Origin: Seonamhaeicola sp. ML3
Lineage (GTDB): Bacteria > Bacteroidota > Bacteroidia > Flavobacteriales > Flavobacteriaceae
Assembly: GCF_023273855.1 (NCBI RefSeq)
Contig: NZ_CP096884.1
Span: 2,294,001-2,358,000, forward strand
Length of the DNA: 64,000 bases
Direction of reading: 5' to 3'
Shown: piece by piece, positions 17,685 through 26,252 of the stretch
Layout of the letters: the number at the start of each line of letters is the position of its first letter
Numbering within the stretch: position 1 is the first letter of the stretch
Position numbers and translations under genes: made by a program
Notes under the pieces: generated by a model
Seen by the model: the letters and a program-made list of their open reading frames with translations, nothing else
What the model was told of the DNA's origin: nothing
Database searches by the model: none

Positions 17685-18650
17685 TTATTTCTCTTCTTTG
17701 GTATAAGTAGTATTAGCCCATCTAATTTGAGCTCTTCCTCCTTTTACACGATAAGCGCCATATCTAATGCCAGACTCTGTACCGCGTTCCGGTTCAGGGA
17801 TATTCCAATTAAAAGGTGTTCCACCAATTACAGCATTACAATAGTGTATTTTTTTTGTGGCATCATTTGGGTCGGCTTTGAAACCTACCTCTAGTTCAAA
17901 GGTGGTTTCCTCATTTTTCTTTATATTCTTTAAGAATACAACTTCCCTGCCTGTACTTCCTGTTCCTCCACGAGTTAAGATACGCTCAGCATAAATATCG
18001 AAAGATACTTGTTTGCCGGAATCTGCTCCTGTGCCAAATACAGGTTTTGCCAAGTATAGACAAATCGCGGGGTCGGCAGAACCACCACCACCAGTATGTT
18101 TCCCTTTAGCTTGAATAATGTAGCTGCCAGTACTTCCAAAACTTGACGTGTTTCCAACTTCAAGAATTCTAACAATTCCTGTAAACCTGGCAAAACTTCC
18201 AATTCCGGTTGCTTGAGATCTCGATAAAGAACGTTCGATTCTAGGTTGTAAGCCGTTAGTGTCTAAATGGTTGGAGTTGTGCGTAATGTTATAAACACCC
18301 CAAGTTTTTCCGTTGTATGTACTTTCTGAATAGTTGGCATAACAGCTTCTATCATCTATGGTACCTACATTTGAGGCGTTTGGTAAATCATCTGATGTTC
18401 TGGAAGCATTAGTACCTTCATTAGTACATGTTACAATCGGGCCCATGTCCTCATCGATTTCTTCTTCCTGTGAGGTTTCCTCTTCTGGAGTGGTTTCTTC
18501 TGGGGGTGTTTCTTCCTCAACGAATGCCTCTTCTTCAGCTACCTCTTCGGGTTCGGGAGCTGGGGCATCAGAAGAACAAGAATAAAATACACCAAAAGCA
18601 ATAAAGGATAACAATAGAATGCTCCGGTAAATGAGATGTCTTTTTTTCAT
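17685..18650 (-). CDS. Lipoprotein with acidic Pro/Glu linker and jelly-roll domain, candidate polysaccharide lyase
   Basis: The lipobox is FYSC (Cys25). Residues ~30-68 are almost all Glu, Pro, Thr and Asp, a flexible surface spacer. The remaining ~250 residues look like a concanavalin-type jelly roll similar in style to PL7-, PL28- or heparin-lyase-I-like enzymes: [11 protein letters not shown] resembles the Arg/Glu strand motif, YIIQAKGKH the Gln/His motif, and [16 protein letters not shown] the terminal strand. I suspect a PL28-like ulvan lyase from these features and the PUL context, but cannot confirm the family by eye; a glycan-binding protein is the alternative. It has its own terminator and a good CAGGATA-type promoter. 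Confidence 0.5.
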   Translation of the reverse strand: MKKRHLIYRSILLLSFIAFGVFYSCSSDAPAPEPEEVAEEEAFVEEETPPEETTPEEETSQEEEIDEDMGPIVTCTNEGTNASRTSDDLPNASNVGTIDDRSCYANYSESTYNGKTWGVYNITHNSNHLDTNGLQPRIERSLSRSQATGIGSFARFTGIVRILEVGNTSSFGSTGSYIIQAKGKHTGGGGSADPAICLYLAKPVFGTGADSGKQVSFDIYAERILTRGGTGSTGREVVFLKNIKKNEETTFELEVGFKADPNDATKKIHYCNAVIGGTPFNWNIPEPERGTESGIRYGAYRVKGGRAQIRWANTTYTKEEK

Positions 18651-18671
18651 AGCAATAACAGTTTTTTTGTG

Positions 18672-18717
18672 TAAATCTACTTTAATAGGTCGGTTTACCC
18701 GTCCTGTCCTTTCCTGA
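18672..18717 (-). promoter_or_regulatory. PUL promoter element upstream of the jelly-roll lipoprotein
   Basis: On the minus strand TCAG (plus 18717-18714) and ACAGGACG (from 18707) lie 10 nt apart. GGA starts at 18704, exactly 25 nt before TAGATTTA at 18679-18672, a good -7 match. The start codon follows 22 nt after the box. Confidence 0.65.
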
Positions 18718-18769
18718 TAAAGAGGATTTGTGAATTCTTTAATGTAAATTTAAAGATGTATTGTTATGA

Positions 18770-19639
18770 TTAGTTTTTCTTAACGTAATCCTCTAGTATA
18801 CTTTTTACAACTTCCATGTTTCCGGCTTGTAAACCATCATTTACATTCGCGCCAGTAATCCAGTAAAGTACCATACCGGCATCAGAGCAATCCCATTTAC
18901 CTTTCTGAAACTTAACAACGTTATCTATTTCTGCTATATTGCCTATGGTCCAGATTAATCGTATTCTTGGGTCATCATGGTCTTTTGCCCAGTCCCACTT
19001 ATAATGGTCTAATTTTAAATTGATGTTTTGGTCTGGTATACGTACTTCTTCCACTCCGAAATCAAGTATCTCTTGCCAAGTGTAGAAATCACCAGCATTA
19101 TCGTTAGCAGGATGATGTGTTACTACTTTTACAAATTTGTGTTTTTCTTTAGGCGTCTTTTTTAGGGCCATACCAATAATGTCTGGTTCTCCTGCCTCGA
19201 TAATCCATAGTGGGTCATCTTCAGTAGAAGCGTTTATAGCCCAGCATAAATCGTTAATGGTTTCCTCTTTTTGCCAAATGGCATCGAAAAAAGTTAGCTG
19301 TTCAAATCCACCCCAACGTCGTGCTGTCATGTCACAGGCAACTTGCATGAGGTGATGACGCTCTTTTTCTGCTTTCTCAGATATTCTGTCATCTCTAACT
19401 AAGTCGCAACTATGGGAATAGTGAACCAATCGGTCTTCTAGTCCGCTAGCTCTAAGTAGGGCAATGGTAACAGCGGTGCCGCCCAAATCGTCTGGGTCTG
19501 GAGAATTCCCGTCAGCTACAACAGCAATTCGACCTTTAGGAGGAGCGATATCTTGTGCAGTAGAGGCACAACTAAAAAGTATAAGGGCTGTAAAAATGAA
19601 ATATATCCTTTTAGATAAGAAGTGTTTTAAATGATTCAT
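18770..19639 (-). CDS. Nucleoside-hydrolase-fold lipoprotein
   Basis: A lipobox (LFSC, Cys24) is followed by an Asp-rich motif at ~39-54 (A-V-V-A-D-G-N-S-P-D-P-D-D-L) that matches the calcium-binding DxDxxxDD signature of nucleoside hydrolase-like folds. DPLWIIEAGEPDIIGMAL and FVKVVTHH also fit that fold. At 289 aa it lacks the extra Ig-like domain of the Sde0182-type proteins at 46123 and 49790. Nucleoside hydrolases are usually cytosolic; an exported lipid-anchored version in a PUL suggests action on a glycoside. The substrate is unknown. It is transcribed divergently from the second susC gene. Confidence 0.6.
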   Translation of the reverse strand: MNHLKHFLSKRIYFIFTALILFSCASTAQDIAPPKGRIAVVADGNSPDPDDLGGTAVTIALLRASGLEDRLVHYSHSCDLVRDDRISEKAEKERHHLMQVACDMTARRWGGFEQLTFFDAIWQKEETINDLCWAINASTEDDPLWIIEAGEPDIIGMALKKTPKEKHKFVKVVTHHPANDNAGDFYTWQEILDFGVEEVRIPDQNINLKLDHYKWDWAKDHDDPRIRLIWTIGNIAEIDNVVKFQKGKWDCSDAGMVLYWITGANVNDGLQAGNMEVVKSILEDYVKKN

Positions 19640-19709
19640 TTGAGTAATATTATATTAAACTATATATAAGCAAATGCTAAAGGTATAGAAGTAGGGTTTA
19701 CTGTTTAAC

Positions 19710-19735
19710 CTGTTGTATCCTGTTAATACAGAATA
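19710..19735 (-). promoter_or_regulatory. Probable PUL element upstream of the nucleoside-hydrolase-fold gene
   Basis: On the minus strand ACAGGATAC is perfect (GGATA from plus 19720), 81 nt before the start codon. The first CAG box is absent and no TAnnTT box lies at exactly 25 nt; TACTTC is 27 nt away. The core is strong but the promoter architecture is less certain. Confidence 0.45.
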
Positions 19736-19865
19736 ATGAAGTTTCTTATAAGTTTATCAAGATATAAGAATTTGTTTTCGTTAAATTAAAGTGTTGATAA
19801 TTAGGTTTATAGTTTTTTAAAAGACTCTTTTTAAGATCTAAATGTCTTAAACAGCACAGAGCATA

Positions 19866-19910
19866 ACAGGAAGTACAGGATACACGTTAAGATTTTATAA
19901 AATATTTTGC
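19866..19910 (+). promoter_or_regulatory. PUL promoter element upstream of the second susC
   Basis: ACAGG at 19866 and ACAGGATAC at 19875 form a direct repeat with a 9-nt step. GGATA starts at 19878 and TATTTTGC at 19903, a 25-nt offset. The susC ATG is at 19940. Together with the minus-strand element at 19710-19735 it fills this 300-nt divergent intergenic region, in which I see nothing else. Confidence 0.75.
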
Positions 19911-19939
19911 CGTTCTATTAACAAATTAACTAAATATTT

Positions 19940-22900
19940 ATGAATTTAAAAACTACAGTAAACAGAGCCGCTGGAATTAGGCAGGCTCTTGTGGGTGCAT
20001 TTATGATTTTGTTCTGTGTGGCAATGTCTAGCGCTCAATCAGTAAAGGGTACCGTTACCGCCGACGGTCAACCACTTCCGGGAGCTACAGTAGTAGTGAA
20101 AGGAACAACAACTGGAACAAGTACGGATTTTGATGGTAATTATACCATTAATGCCGATGCTAACAGTACACTTGTTTTTTCCTATGTAGGTTATGCTTCT
20201 AAAGAGGTAGTGGTAGGAAGCCAAACAGAAATTAATGTGGAACTAGAAGCAGATAACGCACTTGATGAAGTTGTTGTTATTGGTTATGGTACACAAAGAA
20301 AATCTGACTTAACAGGTTCTGTGTCTTCAGTAAGCGCAGAAGATCTTACAGTCGTTCCTGTTGCTAGGGTAGACCAAGCCTTACAAGGTAGAGCAACTGG
20401 GGTTCAGGTTACTCAAGTAAGTGGTGCGCCAGGAGCAGGTACTGTAATTCGTGTTCGTGGTGGTAATTCTATTACCGGTAGTAATGAGCCACTTTGGGTA
20501 ATTGATGGTATTGTTGTAGGTACCAACTTTAACCTGAATAATATTAACAGTAACGATATTCAGTCTATCGAAATCCTAAAAGATGCATCTTCCATTGCCA
20601 TTTATGGTTCGAGAGGAGCAAACGGTGTTGTGTTGGTAACTACAAAAAGTGGTAGAGGTGCTGGTACTGGAAAACCTCAAGTAAGTGTTAATGTATACAC
20701 CAGTTCTCAGATGGTGCCAGAATTGCCACATATGTTAACACAGGAAGAGCAAATCGAATATACAAACGAAGATGCTACATTTAGAAATACTGCAATTCCA
20801 TTTCCAAATGATCCTTCTACCTATCCTGATAATGATTGGTTTGATTTGATTATGGGTACTTCACCTATTTATAGTGCAGATGTGTCGATTTCTGGATCTA
20901 CTGATAACTTAAACTACTATAATTCTATTAGTTATTTTAATCAAGATGGTATCGTTAAGAGTTCTGGTCTTGAAAGGTTTATTTTCAGATCCAATTTAGA
21001 TTACACGCTTAGTGATAAATTAAAGGCTGGATTTAGAGTAAATTACTCTAGAATTAATCAAGATAACGGTGTTGTTGGTTTTGGTAATGCTTTTGGAACA
21101 CTTAGAACACAACCAATATTTAATGATGATGGTACTTACAATGGATTCAACGATGTAATTGGTGCGCCATTTAACAACCCGTTAGCTGCTATTGAATTAA
21201 ATACTAATGAGACATTTACAAATAATTTATTAGCAACAGCTTACTTAGAGTACAGCCCTGTAAAGAACTTGGTTATCCGTTCTACATTCAGTCCTGAATT
21301 TAATAATATTAAGCAAAACAGATTTAATTCCAGTCAGTTACCAGGTCTTTTAGCAACAGATGTGCCAGACGGAGGAGAAGCTAGTGTAAGATCAGTTGCC
21401 AGCACGGGTTGGAATAACGAAAATACTATTCAGTATACTACAGATTTTAATGAAGATCATAGTTTAGTTGCCTTGGCTGGAGCCTCTTTCCAAAAAGTGT
21501 CAGTTGAAACGGCCATTGCTAGAGCCTTTGGTATTACGAGTGATGCTACAGGATTTAATAATCTAGGTTTTTCAGACCCTGCAAGGGCGAATATTGAAAG
21601 TGATTATGATGGATTTCAGATAGCATCTTTCTTCGGAAGAATCAACTATACCTTTAAAGATAAGTACCTATTAACATTGGTTGGAAGAACCGATGGTAGT
21701 TCGCGTTTTGCGCCAGGTAATAAATATGAGTTCTATCCGTCTATAGCAGGAGCTTGGAAAGTTTCTGAAGAACCATTTATGCAAAATCAAAATGTATTCC
21801 AAGATTTAAAGTTAAGAGCGAGTTGGGGTAAATCCGGTAATCAAGCTATTGAAGCCTACAGAACTTTAGGGCTTTTAACTGAAGCTAATACTACATTGGG
21901 AGGTACTGAACTACCTGGTCTAACTATTGGTAGACCAGCAAACCCTAACTTACAATGGGAAACAACAAGTTCTTACGATATTGCTTTAGAAGCCTCATTG
22001 TTTGGTGGTAAGATTTTTACAGAGTTTAACTATTACTACAAAAAGACGAATGATTTATTATTAGACGTAACCATTCCTAGACAGACTGGGTTTACTAGCC
22101 AGTTACAAAATGTTGGTTCTTTAGAAAATAAAGGATGGGAGTTAATGGTTAACTCAACAAATATTAACAAAGGAGACTTTACTTGGGGGTCTACAGTGAC
22201 TTTATCGTCTAATGAGAATAAAATATTAGACCTTGGCGGTGCAGAATTCATTGATGTAACTGTAGATGAAATTTTAGGTTCAGACAATACACGTTTAATA
22301 GTAGGTGAATCTGTACCAACATTTACTGGTGCTAGATATTTAGGTACTTGGAAAAGTCAAGCAGAGATTGATGCATCCGGGTTCACAGGTCCTGCTACCG
22401 TTGGTGGAGCTAGATTTGAAGATATAAATGGAGATGGTATCATCTCAACTGAAGATTATGTAGTAGCTGGTGACCCTACTCCAGATTTAATATTTGGTGT
22501 TGAAAATAATTTCTCTTACAAAAATTGGGATTTGTCATTTTATTTCCAAGGAACAGTAGGTAACGAAGTATTTAACTTGCTAATGCGTAATAACTACTTC
22601 GCTAGAGGAGAAGCTACAAAATTTGGGGATATAGCAGATCGTTGGATACAAGGTGTAAATGAAACCTCAGATATTCCAAGAGCAGGTACTGATACAGTAG
22701 GAGGTATACCGCCAAACACTGAGTATATAGAGGATGGTTCCCACTTACGTTTAAGATCAGTAAGGTTAGCTTATAATGTACCAGTTGATAGCTGGGGATT
22801 AAATGGTGTTAAAAATGCTACAATTTATTTTTCAGGAAGTAATTTGTTACTTTTATCTAGTACACGTTTAATTGATCCAGAAGCTAGTAGGTTTGGAAGA

Positions 22901-22990
22901 ACTGGTTTAGGTAATATTGCACAGGGTTACTTAAGTGGTCAGTACCCTAATCCACGTATTCTAACTTTAGGCCTTAACGTAACATTTTAA
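19940..22990 (+). CDS. SusC/RagA TonB-dependent transporter (no STN domain)
   Basis: The signal peptide ends near residue 33 (AMSSAQ). The carboxypeptidase-regulatory-like domain follows directly (VKGTVTADGQPLPGATVVVKGT), then the SusC signature DEVVVIGYG at ~110, the plug (IRVRGGNSITGSNEPLWVIDG) and the barrel, ending LGLNVTF. There is no STN domain, so unlike the transporter at 10198 it should not signal through an anti-sigma factor. It has a good CAGGATA promoter instead. The susD partner starts 13 nt downstream. Two different transporters in one PUL suggest uptake of two oligosaccharide classes. Confidence 0.95.
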   Translation: MNLKTTVNRAAGIRQALVGAFMILFCVAMSSAQSVKGTVTADGQPLPGATVVVKGTTTGTSTDFDGNYTINADANSTLVFSYVGYASKEVVVGSQTEINVELEADNALDEVVVIGYGTQRKSDLTGSVSSVSAEDLTVVPVARVDQALQGRATGVQVTQVSGAPGAGTVIRVRGGNSITGSNEPLWVIDGIVVGTNFNLNNINSNDIQSIEILKDASSIAIYGSRGANGVVLVTTKSGRGAGTGKPQVSVNVYTSSQMVPELPHMLTQEEQIEYTNEDATFRNTAIPFPNDPSTYPDNDWFDLIMGTSPIYSADVSISGSTDNLNYYNSISYFNQDGIVKSSGLERFIFRSNLDYTLSDKLKAGFRVNYSRINQDNGVVGFGNAFGTLRTQPIFNDDGTYNGFNDVIGAPFNNPLAAIELNTNETFTNNLLATAYLEYSPVKNLVIRSTFSPEFNNIKQNRFNSSQLPGLLATDVPDGGEASVRSVASTGWNNENTIQYTTDFNEDHSLVALAGASFQKVSVETAIARAFGITSDATGFNNLGFSDPARANIESDYDGFQIASFFGRINYTFKDKYLLTLVGRTDGSSRFAPGNKYEFYPSIAGAWKVSEEPFMQNQNVFQDLKLRASWGKSGNQAIEAYRTLGLLTEANTTLGGTELPGLTIGRPANPNLQWETTSSYDIALEASLFGGKIFTEFNYYYKKTNDLLLDVTIPRQTGFTSQLQNVGSLENKGWELMVNSTNINKGDFTWGSTVTLSSNENKILDLGGAEFIDVTVDEILGSDNTRLIVGESVPTFTGARYLGTWKSQAEIDASGFTGPATVGGARFEDINGDGIISTEDYVVAGDPTPDLIFGVENNFSYKNWDLSFYFQGTVGNEVFNLLMRNNYFARGEATKFGDIADRWIQGVNETSDIPRAGTDTVGGIPPNTEYIEDGSHLRLRSVRLAYNVPVDSWGLNGVKNATIYFSGSNLLLLSSTRLIDPEASRFGRTGLGNIAQGYLSGQYPNPRILTLGLNVTF

Positions 22991-23003
22991 AAAAAAATAG
23001 ATT

Positions 23004-24590
23004 ATGAAAACAAAACAGATATTTTTATACGTCTTCATGATTTTCTCATGTTTTGCATGTGAGGAGTTTTTAGAAGAAGAGCCGAGAGCATTAATCTCTC
23101 CAGAAACGTTCTTAGCATCGGCAAGTGATGCGAAGACATTTATAAATGGTTATTATGCCATCTTAAAAAATAACTCCATTTATGGTCAGATTGGATTAGA
23201 TCATTTTTACGATAACGGGTGTGATATTATTGAACCAAATCGTATAGCAAATTTTGTAGCTGGTATTTCTAACTATGAAATGAATGAAGCTATTGCAGAT
23301 AGGTCTGTTCAAAAGATGAGTGTATCTGATACTTGGAAAGATTTTTATAGAATCATATTGAATACCAATACATTGATTTCTAGGATTGCAGATAATGAAA
23401 ATATATCTCAAGCAGAACGTACAGATTTTGTTGCTGATGCAAGGTTTGTAAGAGCATTATGCTATTGGCATATTACAAACCTTTGGGGTGATGCACCTTT
23501 CTACACAGAAGTACTTACACTTGAGGAAATAGGAGCTTTAGGAAGAACAGATGAGGATATTATTTTAGATGCCGTGTTAGATGATTTAGAATTTGCTCAG
23601 GCAAATTTGAAGAATGAATATACAGGAGAAGAAGCCGGGCGAGCTTCAAGGTGGGCAGCTGCTTTAATAGAAGCTAAAATCCATATGCAGAGGAGAAACT
23701 GGCAAGCAGGATTAGATAAATGTTTAGAAATTATCAATCAATCGCCTCATCAGTTATTACCAACATATGCAGAAGTTTTTGATCCTAATAATGAATATAA
23801 TGCCGAGATCATCTGGTCTTTAGACTTTGCAAAAGATATCAGAGGACAGTTTGAAGAAGGTGTGCTTAGAGCAGATGGGACTTTGCCTGGATTTGCAGGT
23901 AATGGTAACTGGAGAGCAAGTATGTTTAATCCTCGTTTAAGGGATGAGCCTAGAAACAATGACGATAGAGATGCTTTAATTGCAGCTTTAGCGGCAAATG
24001 GTGAGGCAATGAATGGTACAGGATTGCAAGTAGCATCAAAGGATTTTGCTGAAAAATTCCCATTGAATGATTTAAGAAGGCCACTAAATGTGAACGATCA
24101 ATATGAAGGAATACAATTAAATTTTCCTTACATGCCTAAATTCATGAATTTAAATTTGGCTACGTCACCTCGTTTTAACCACTCAGATAACAGAATGGTA
24201 TTCCGTCTTGCTGATATTTATTTAATGGCAGCTGAATGTGAAAATGAATTGAATGGCCCAACAAATGCTTATCAATATATTCATGCTGTTAGAGAGCGAG
24301 CTTATGCTACTCAGGCTGAGTGGGAATTAGTAGGACTTTCTCAGCAACAGTTTAGAGAAGCTATTTACGATGAGCGTAAATGGGAGTTAGCAGGTGAAGC
24401 TTGGAGAAGATATGATTTAATTAGATGGGGTATTTTATTGGATGTGGTTCAAAACTTAGAATATCGTTTTTGGGATCCAGCATCTAATATAAAGCCTTGG
24501 CACGTAAAACTGCCTATTCCTTTACAGGAAATAATTAACAACCCAGCATTGTTAGAGTCAGATCCAACAAACAACGGGTATAGACAATAG
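23004..24590 (+). CDS. SusD/RagB family outer-membrane glycan-binding lipoprotein
   Basis: The signal MKTKQIFLYVFMIFSCFAC is followed by EEFLEEEPRALISPETFL, typical of mature SusD N-termini. The TPR-like core (FVRALCYWHITNLWGDAPFYTEVL) and C-terminal motif (YDERKWELAGEAWRRYDLIRWG) are clear. It pairs with the susC 13 nt upstream. It is not closely similar to the SusD at 8667, which supports distinct ligands for the two systems. An excellent terminator follows. Confidence 0.94.
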   Translation: MKTKQIFLYVFMIFSCFACEEFLEEEPRALISPETFLASASDAKTFINGYYAILKNNSIYGQIGLDHFYDNGCDIIEPNRIANFVAGISNYEMNEAIADRSVQKMSVSDTWKDFYRIILNTNTLISRIADNENISQAERTDFVADARFVRALCYWHITNLWGDAPFYTEVLTLEEIGALGRTDEDIILDAVLDDLEFAQANLKNEYTGEEAGRASRWAAALIEAKIHMQRRNWQAGLDKCLEIINQSPHQLLPTYAEVFDPNNEYNAEIIWSLDFAKDIRGQFEEGVLRADGTLPGFAGNGNWRASMFNPRLRDEPRNNDDRDALIAALAANGEAMNGTGLQVASKDFAEKFPLNDLRRPLNVNDQYEGIQLNFPYMPKFMNLNLATSPRFNHSDNRMVFRLADIYLMAAECENELNGPTNAYQYIHAVRERAYATQAEWELVGLSQQQFREAIYDERKWELAGEAWRRYDLIRWGILLDVVQNLEYRFWDPASNIKPWHVKLPIPLQEIINNPALLESDPTNNGYRQ

Positions 24591-24613
24591 TGAGTTTTTG
24601 AATTGTTTAGTTT

Positions 24614-24650
24614 TAACGAGCCGGAAGATTTTCTTTCGGCTTGTTTTTTT
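24614..24650 (+). terminator. Intrinsic terminator after the second SusC/SusD pair
   Basis: A 14-bp stem pairs AACGAGCCGGAAGA (from 24615) with TCTTTCGGCTTGTT, including G-T wobbles, with a 4-nt T loop, followed by a run of Ts to 24650. It ends the susCD unit. Confidence 0.9.
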
Positions 24651-24711
24651 ATGCATAAATCTATTTTAGTAATAAGTTTAAGTAGCTTGTTAAATGAATT
24701 TAGATATTTAT

Positions 24712-24757
24712 ACAGTATGGTGCAGGATACGTTAAAAGTTAAATCGCAATATTTTTA
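24712..24757 (+). promoter_or_regulatory. PUL promoter element upstream of the GH5 gene
   Basis: ACAG at 24712 and GCAGGATAC at 24722 are 10 nt apart. GGATA starts at 24725 and TATTTTTA at 24750, a 25-nt offset. The ATG at 24819 follows a ~60-nt leader. It probably drives GH5, GH3 and the alpha/alpha-toroid gene. Confidence 0.75.
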
Positions 24758-24818
24758 CTTAGCTGTGTAAATGAATAATAGATCTCATTTTGTTCTATAA
24801 CAGAAACTAGTGTAAAAT

Positions 24819-26228
24819 ATGTGTAGCATAAGTGATTTAAGATTTCTTTTAAGTATTCTATTACTTTCATTTGCTTTTAGCGCGTCTTCACAAATTAAAC
24901 ACGGATTATATGATGCTCAAGGGAGACATATAGTACCTAGAGGTTTTGTTATCAATACAAACGATCATGCTGGCGAAGTCTTTTTCAATTCCAATGATTA
25001 TTCTCGTATGGTCAAGATGGGGGCTAACACACAAGTTGTTAGGTTAGAATTGGGGAAGTTAAGTGATTTTCCGGGTGGAAAATTAGAGCCAAAATATTTA
25101 TTAAAGCTCGACTCCCTCGTAAATTATGGAAAATATAGAGGCATAAAAACGGTTTTTAAAATGACCGTTTATGGAATAGAGAAGTTTGTATGGGAACACT
25201 TTTGGCTAAACAAAAAAAATGAACACAAAACGTATATCGATGCTTGGAAGGTAATTTGGAATAGGTATTCTAATAATATTTCTGTTTTGGGATATGATGT
25301 CGTCAATGAGCCTAGAAAGTTATCCATGGACATTACATACAAAAAACTAACCGATAATTATCTCATTCCATTATACCGAAAGATAATTGACGAGAGTCAA
25401 AAAATAAACCCTAACAAAAAGATTCTTTTGCAATCTATTTTTATGAACAAAGGCGAGGCAATTGATAATAATCAATATGCAGAAATAACTACTCCTGTTA
25501 ATAGAAAAAACATAATTTTTGCGCCACATATCTATCAAGATAAAATAGAGTATATTGAGCCTGTTATGAATCGTTTCGATAAAGAATCTGATATGCTTGA
25601 GGCACCTATACTTATTGGTGAATGGGGGTTTCCAACCTTTGCTTCTACAGATACCTTAATTGACGGAAGGTTAGGGCAATTAAAATATAGAGCGCTTTAC
25701 ATTAAAACAGCAGAGGTTTTCGATAAAATGGGTGTGGGCTCTATTAAGGCTTGGTTTTTAGGAAACAGATCTATGCAAAACTTCTTACCCGGAGGACCGT
25801 CTACATGGGCCATTTTTAGTGATAAAACTGATGCTGGAACTGTAGAAAGAAAATATATAACCGATATTATATCCCGACCTTTTCCACAGGCTATTGCTGG
25901 GAGAATACATTCCTTTTTATTTAACCACGCAACAAGAACACTTCATCTAAAAATAAAAGCCGATAACTCCAAAGGTGCTTCAGAGATTTTTGTTGGAGCA
26001 GATAGACATTATCCAGATGGGTTTTCTGTCGTAATAAATGAAGATTTTATAATGTACTATAACCCTTTAAAAAATGTTGGATTAGAGGTCTATAAATGTC
26101 CAGAGAATGGTAATCCTTCAGATTTTATTTGGGATTCTAGTACACAAAAACTTATAATTTTAAAATGGCCAGAGGGTCAACAAAACTTTAATATTGAAAT
26201 AGTTCCAGGAATACGGAATTTTGACTAA
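24819..26228 (+). CDS. GH5-like glycoside hydrolase, secreted
   Basis: The signal peptide ends near residue 25 (FSASSQ). The (beta/alpha)8 barrel carries the clan GH-A pair: Glu164 in YDVVNEP (acid/base) and Glu268 in ILIGEWG (nucleophile). RGFVINTNDHAG near residue 41 and RLELGK at ~75 match GH5 enzymes of the cellulase/endoglycoceramidase type. A beta-sandwich of ~110 residues closes the protein (IAGRIHSFLFNHATRTLHLKIK). The substrate cannot be assigned; the PUL context suggests a glucuronate- or xylose-bearing oligosaccharide. The GH3 gene starts 24 nt downstream, so the two are probably co-transcribed. Confidence 0.82.
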   Translation: MCSISDLRFLLSILLLSFAFSASSQIKHGLYDAQGRHIVPRGFVINTNDHAGEVFFNSNDYSRMVKMGANTQVVRLELGKLSDFPGGKLEPKYLLKLDSLVNYGKYRGIKTVFKMTVYGIEKFVWEHFWLNKKNEHKTYIDAWKVIWNRYSNNISVLGYDVVNEPRKLSMDITYKKLTDNYLIPLYRKIIDESQKINPNKKILLQSIFMNKGEAIDNNQYAEITTPVNRKNIIFAPHIYQDKIEYIEPVMNRFDKESDMLEAPILIGEWGFPTFASTDTLIDGRLGQLKYRALYIKTAEVFDKMGVGSIKAWFLGNRSMQNFLPGGPSTWAIFSDKTDAGTVERKYITDIISRPFPQAIAGRIHSFLFNHATRTLHLKIKADNSKGASEIFVGADRHYPDGFSVVINEDFIMYYNPLKNVGLEVYKCPENGNPSDFIWDSSTQKLIILKWPEGQQNFNIEIVPGIRNFD

Positions 26229-26252
26229 TTGATAATTACATATATTTAATAA

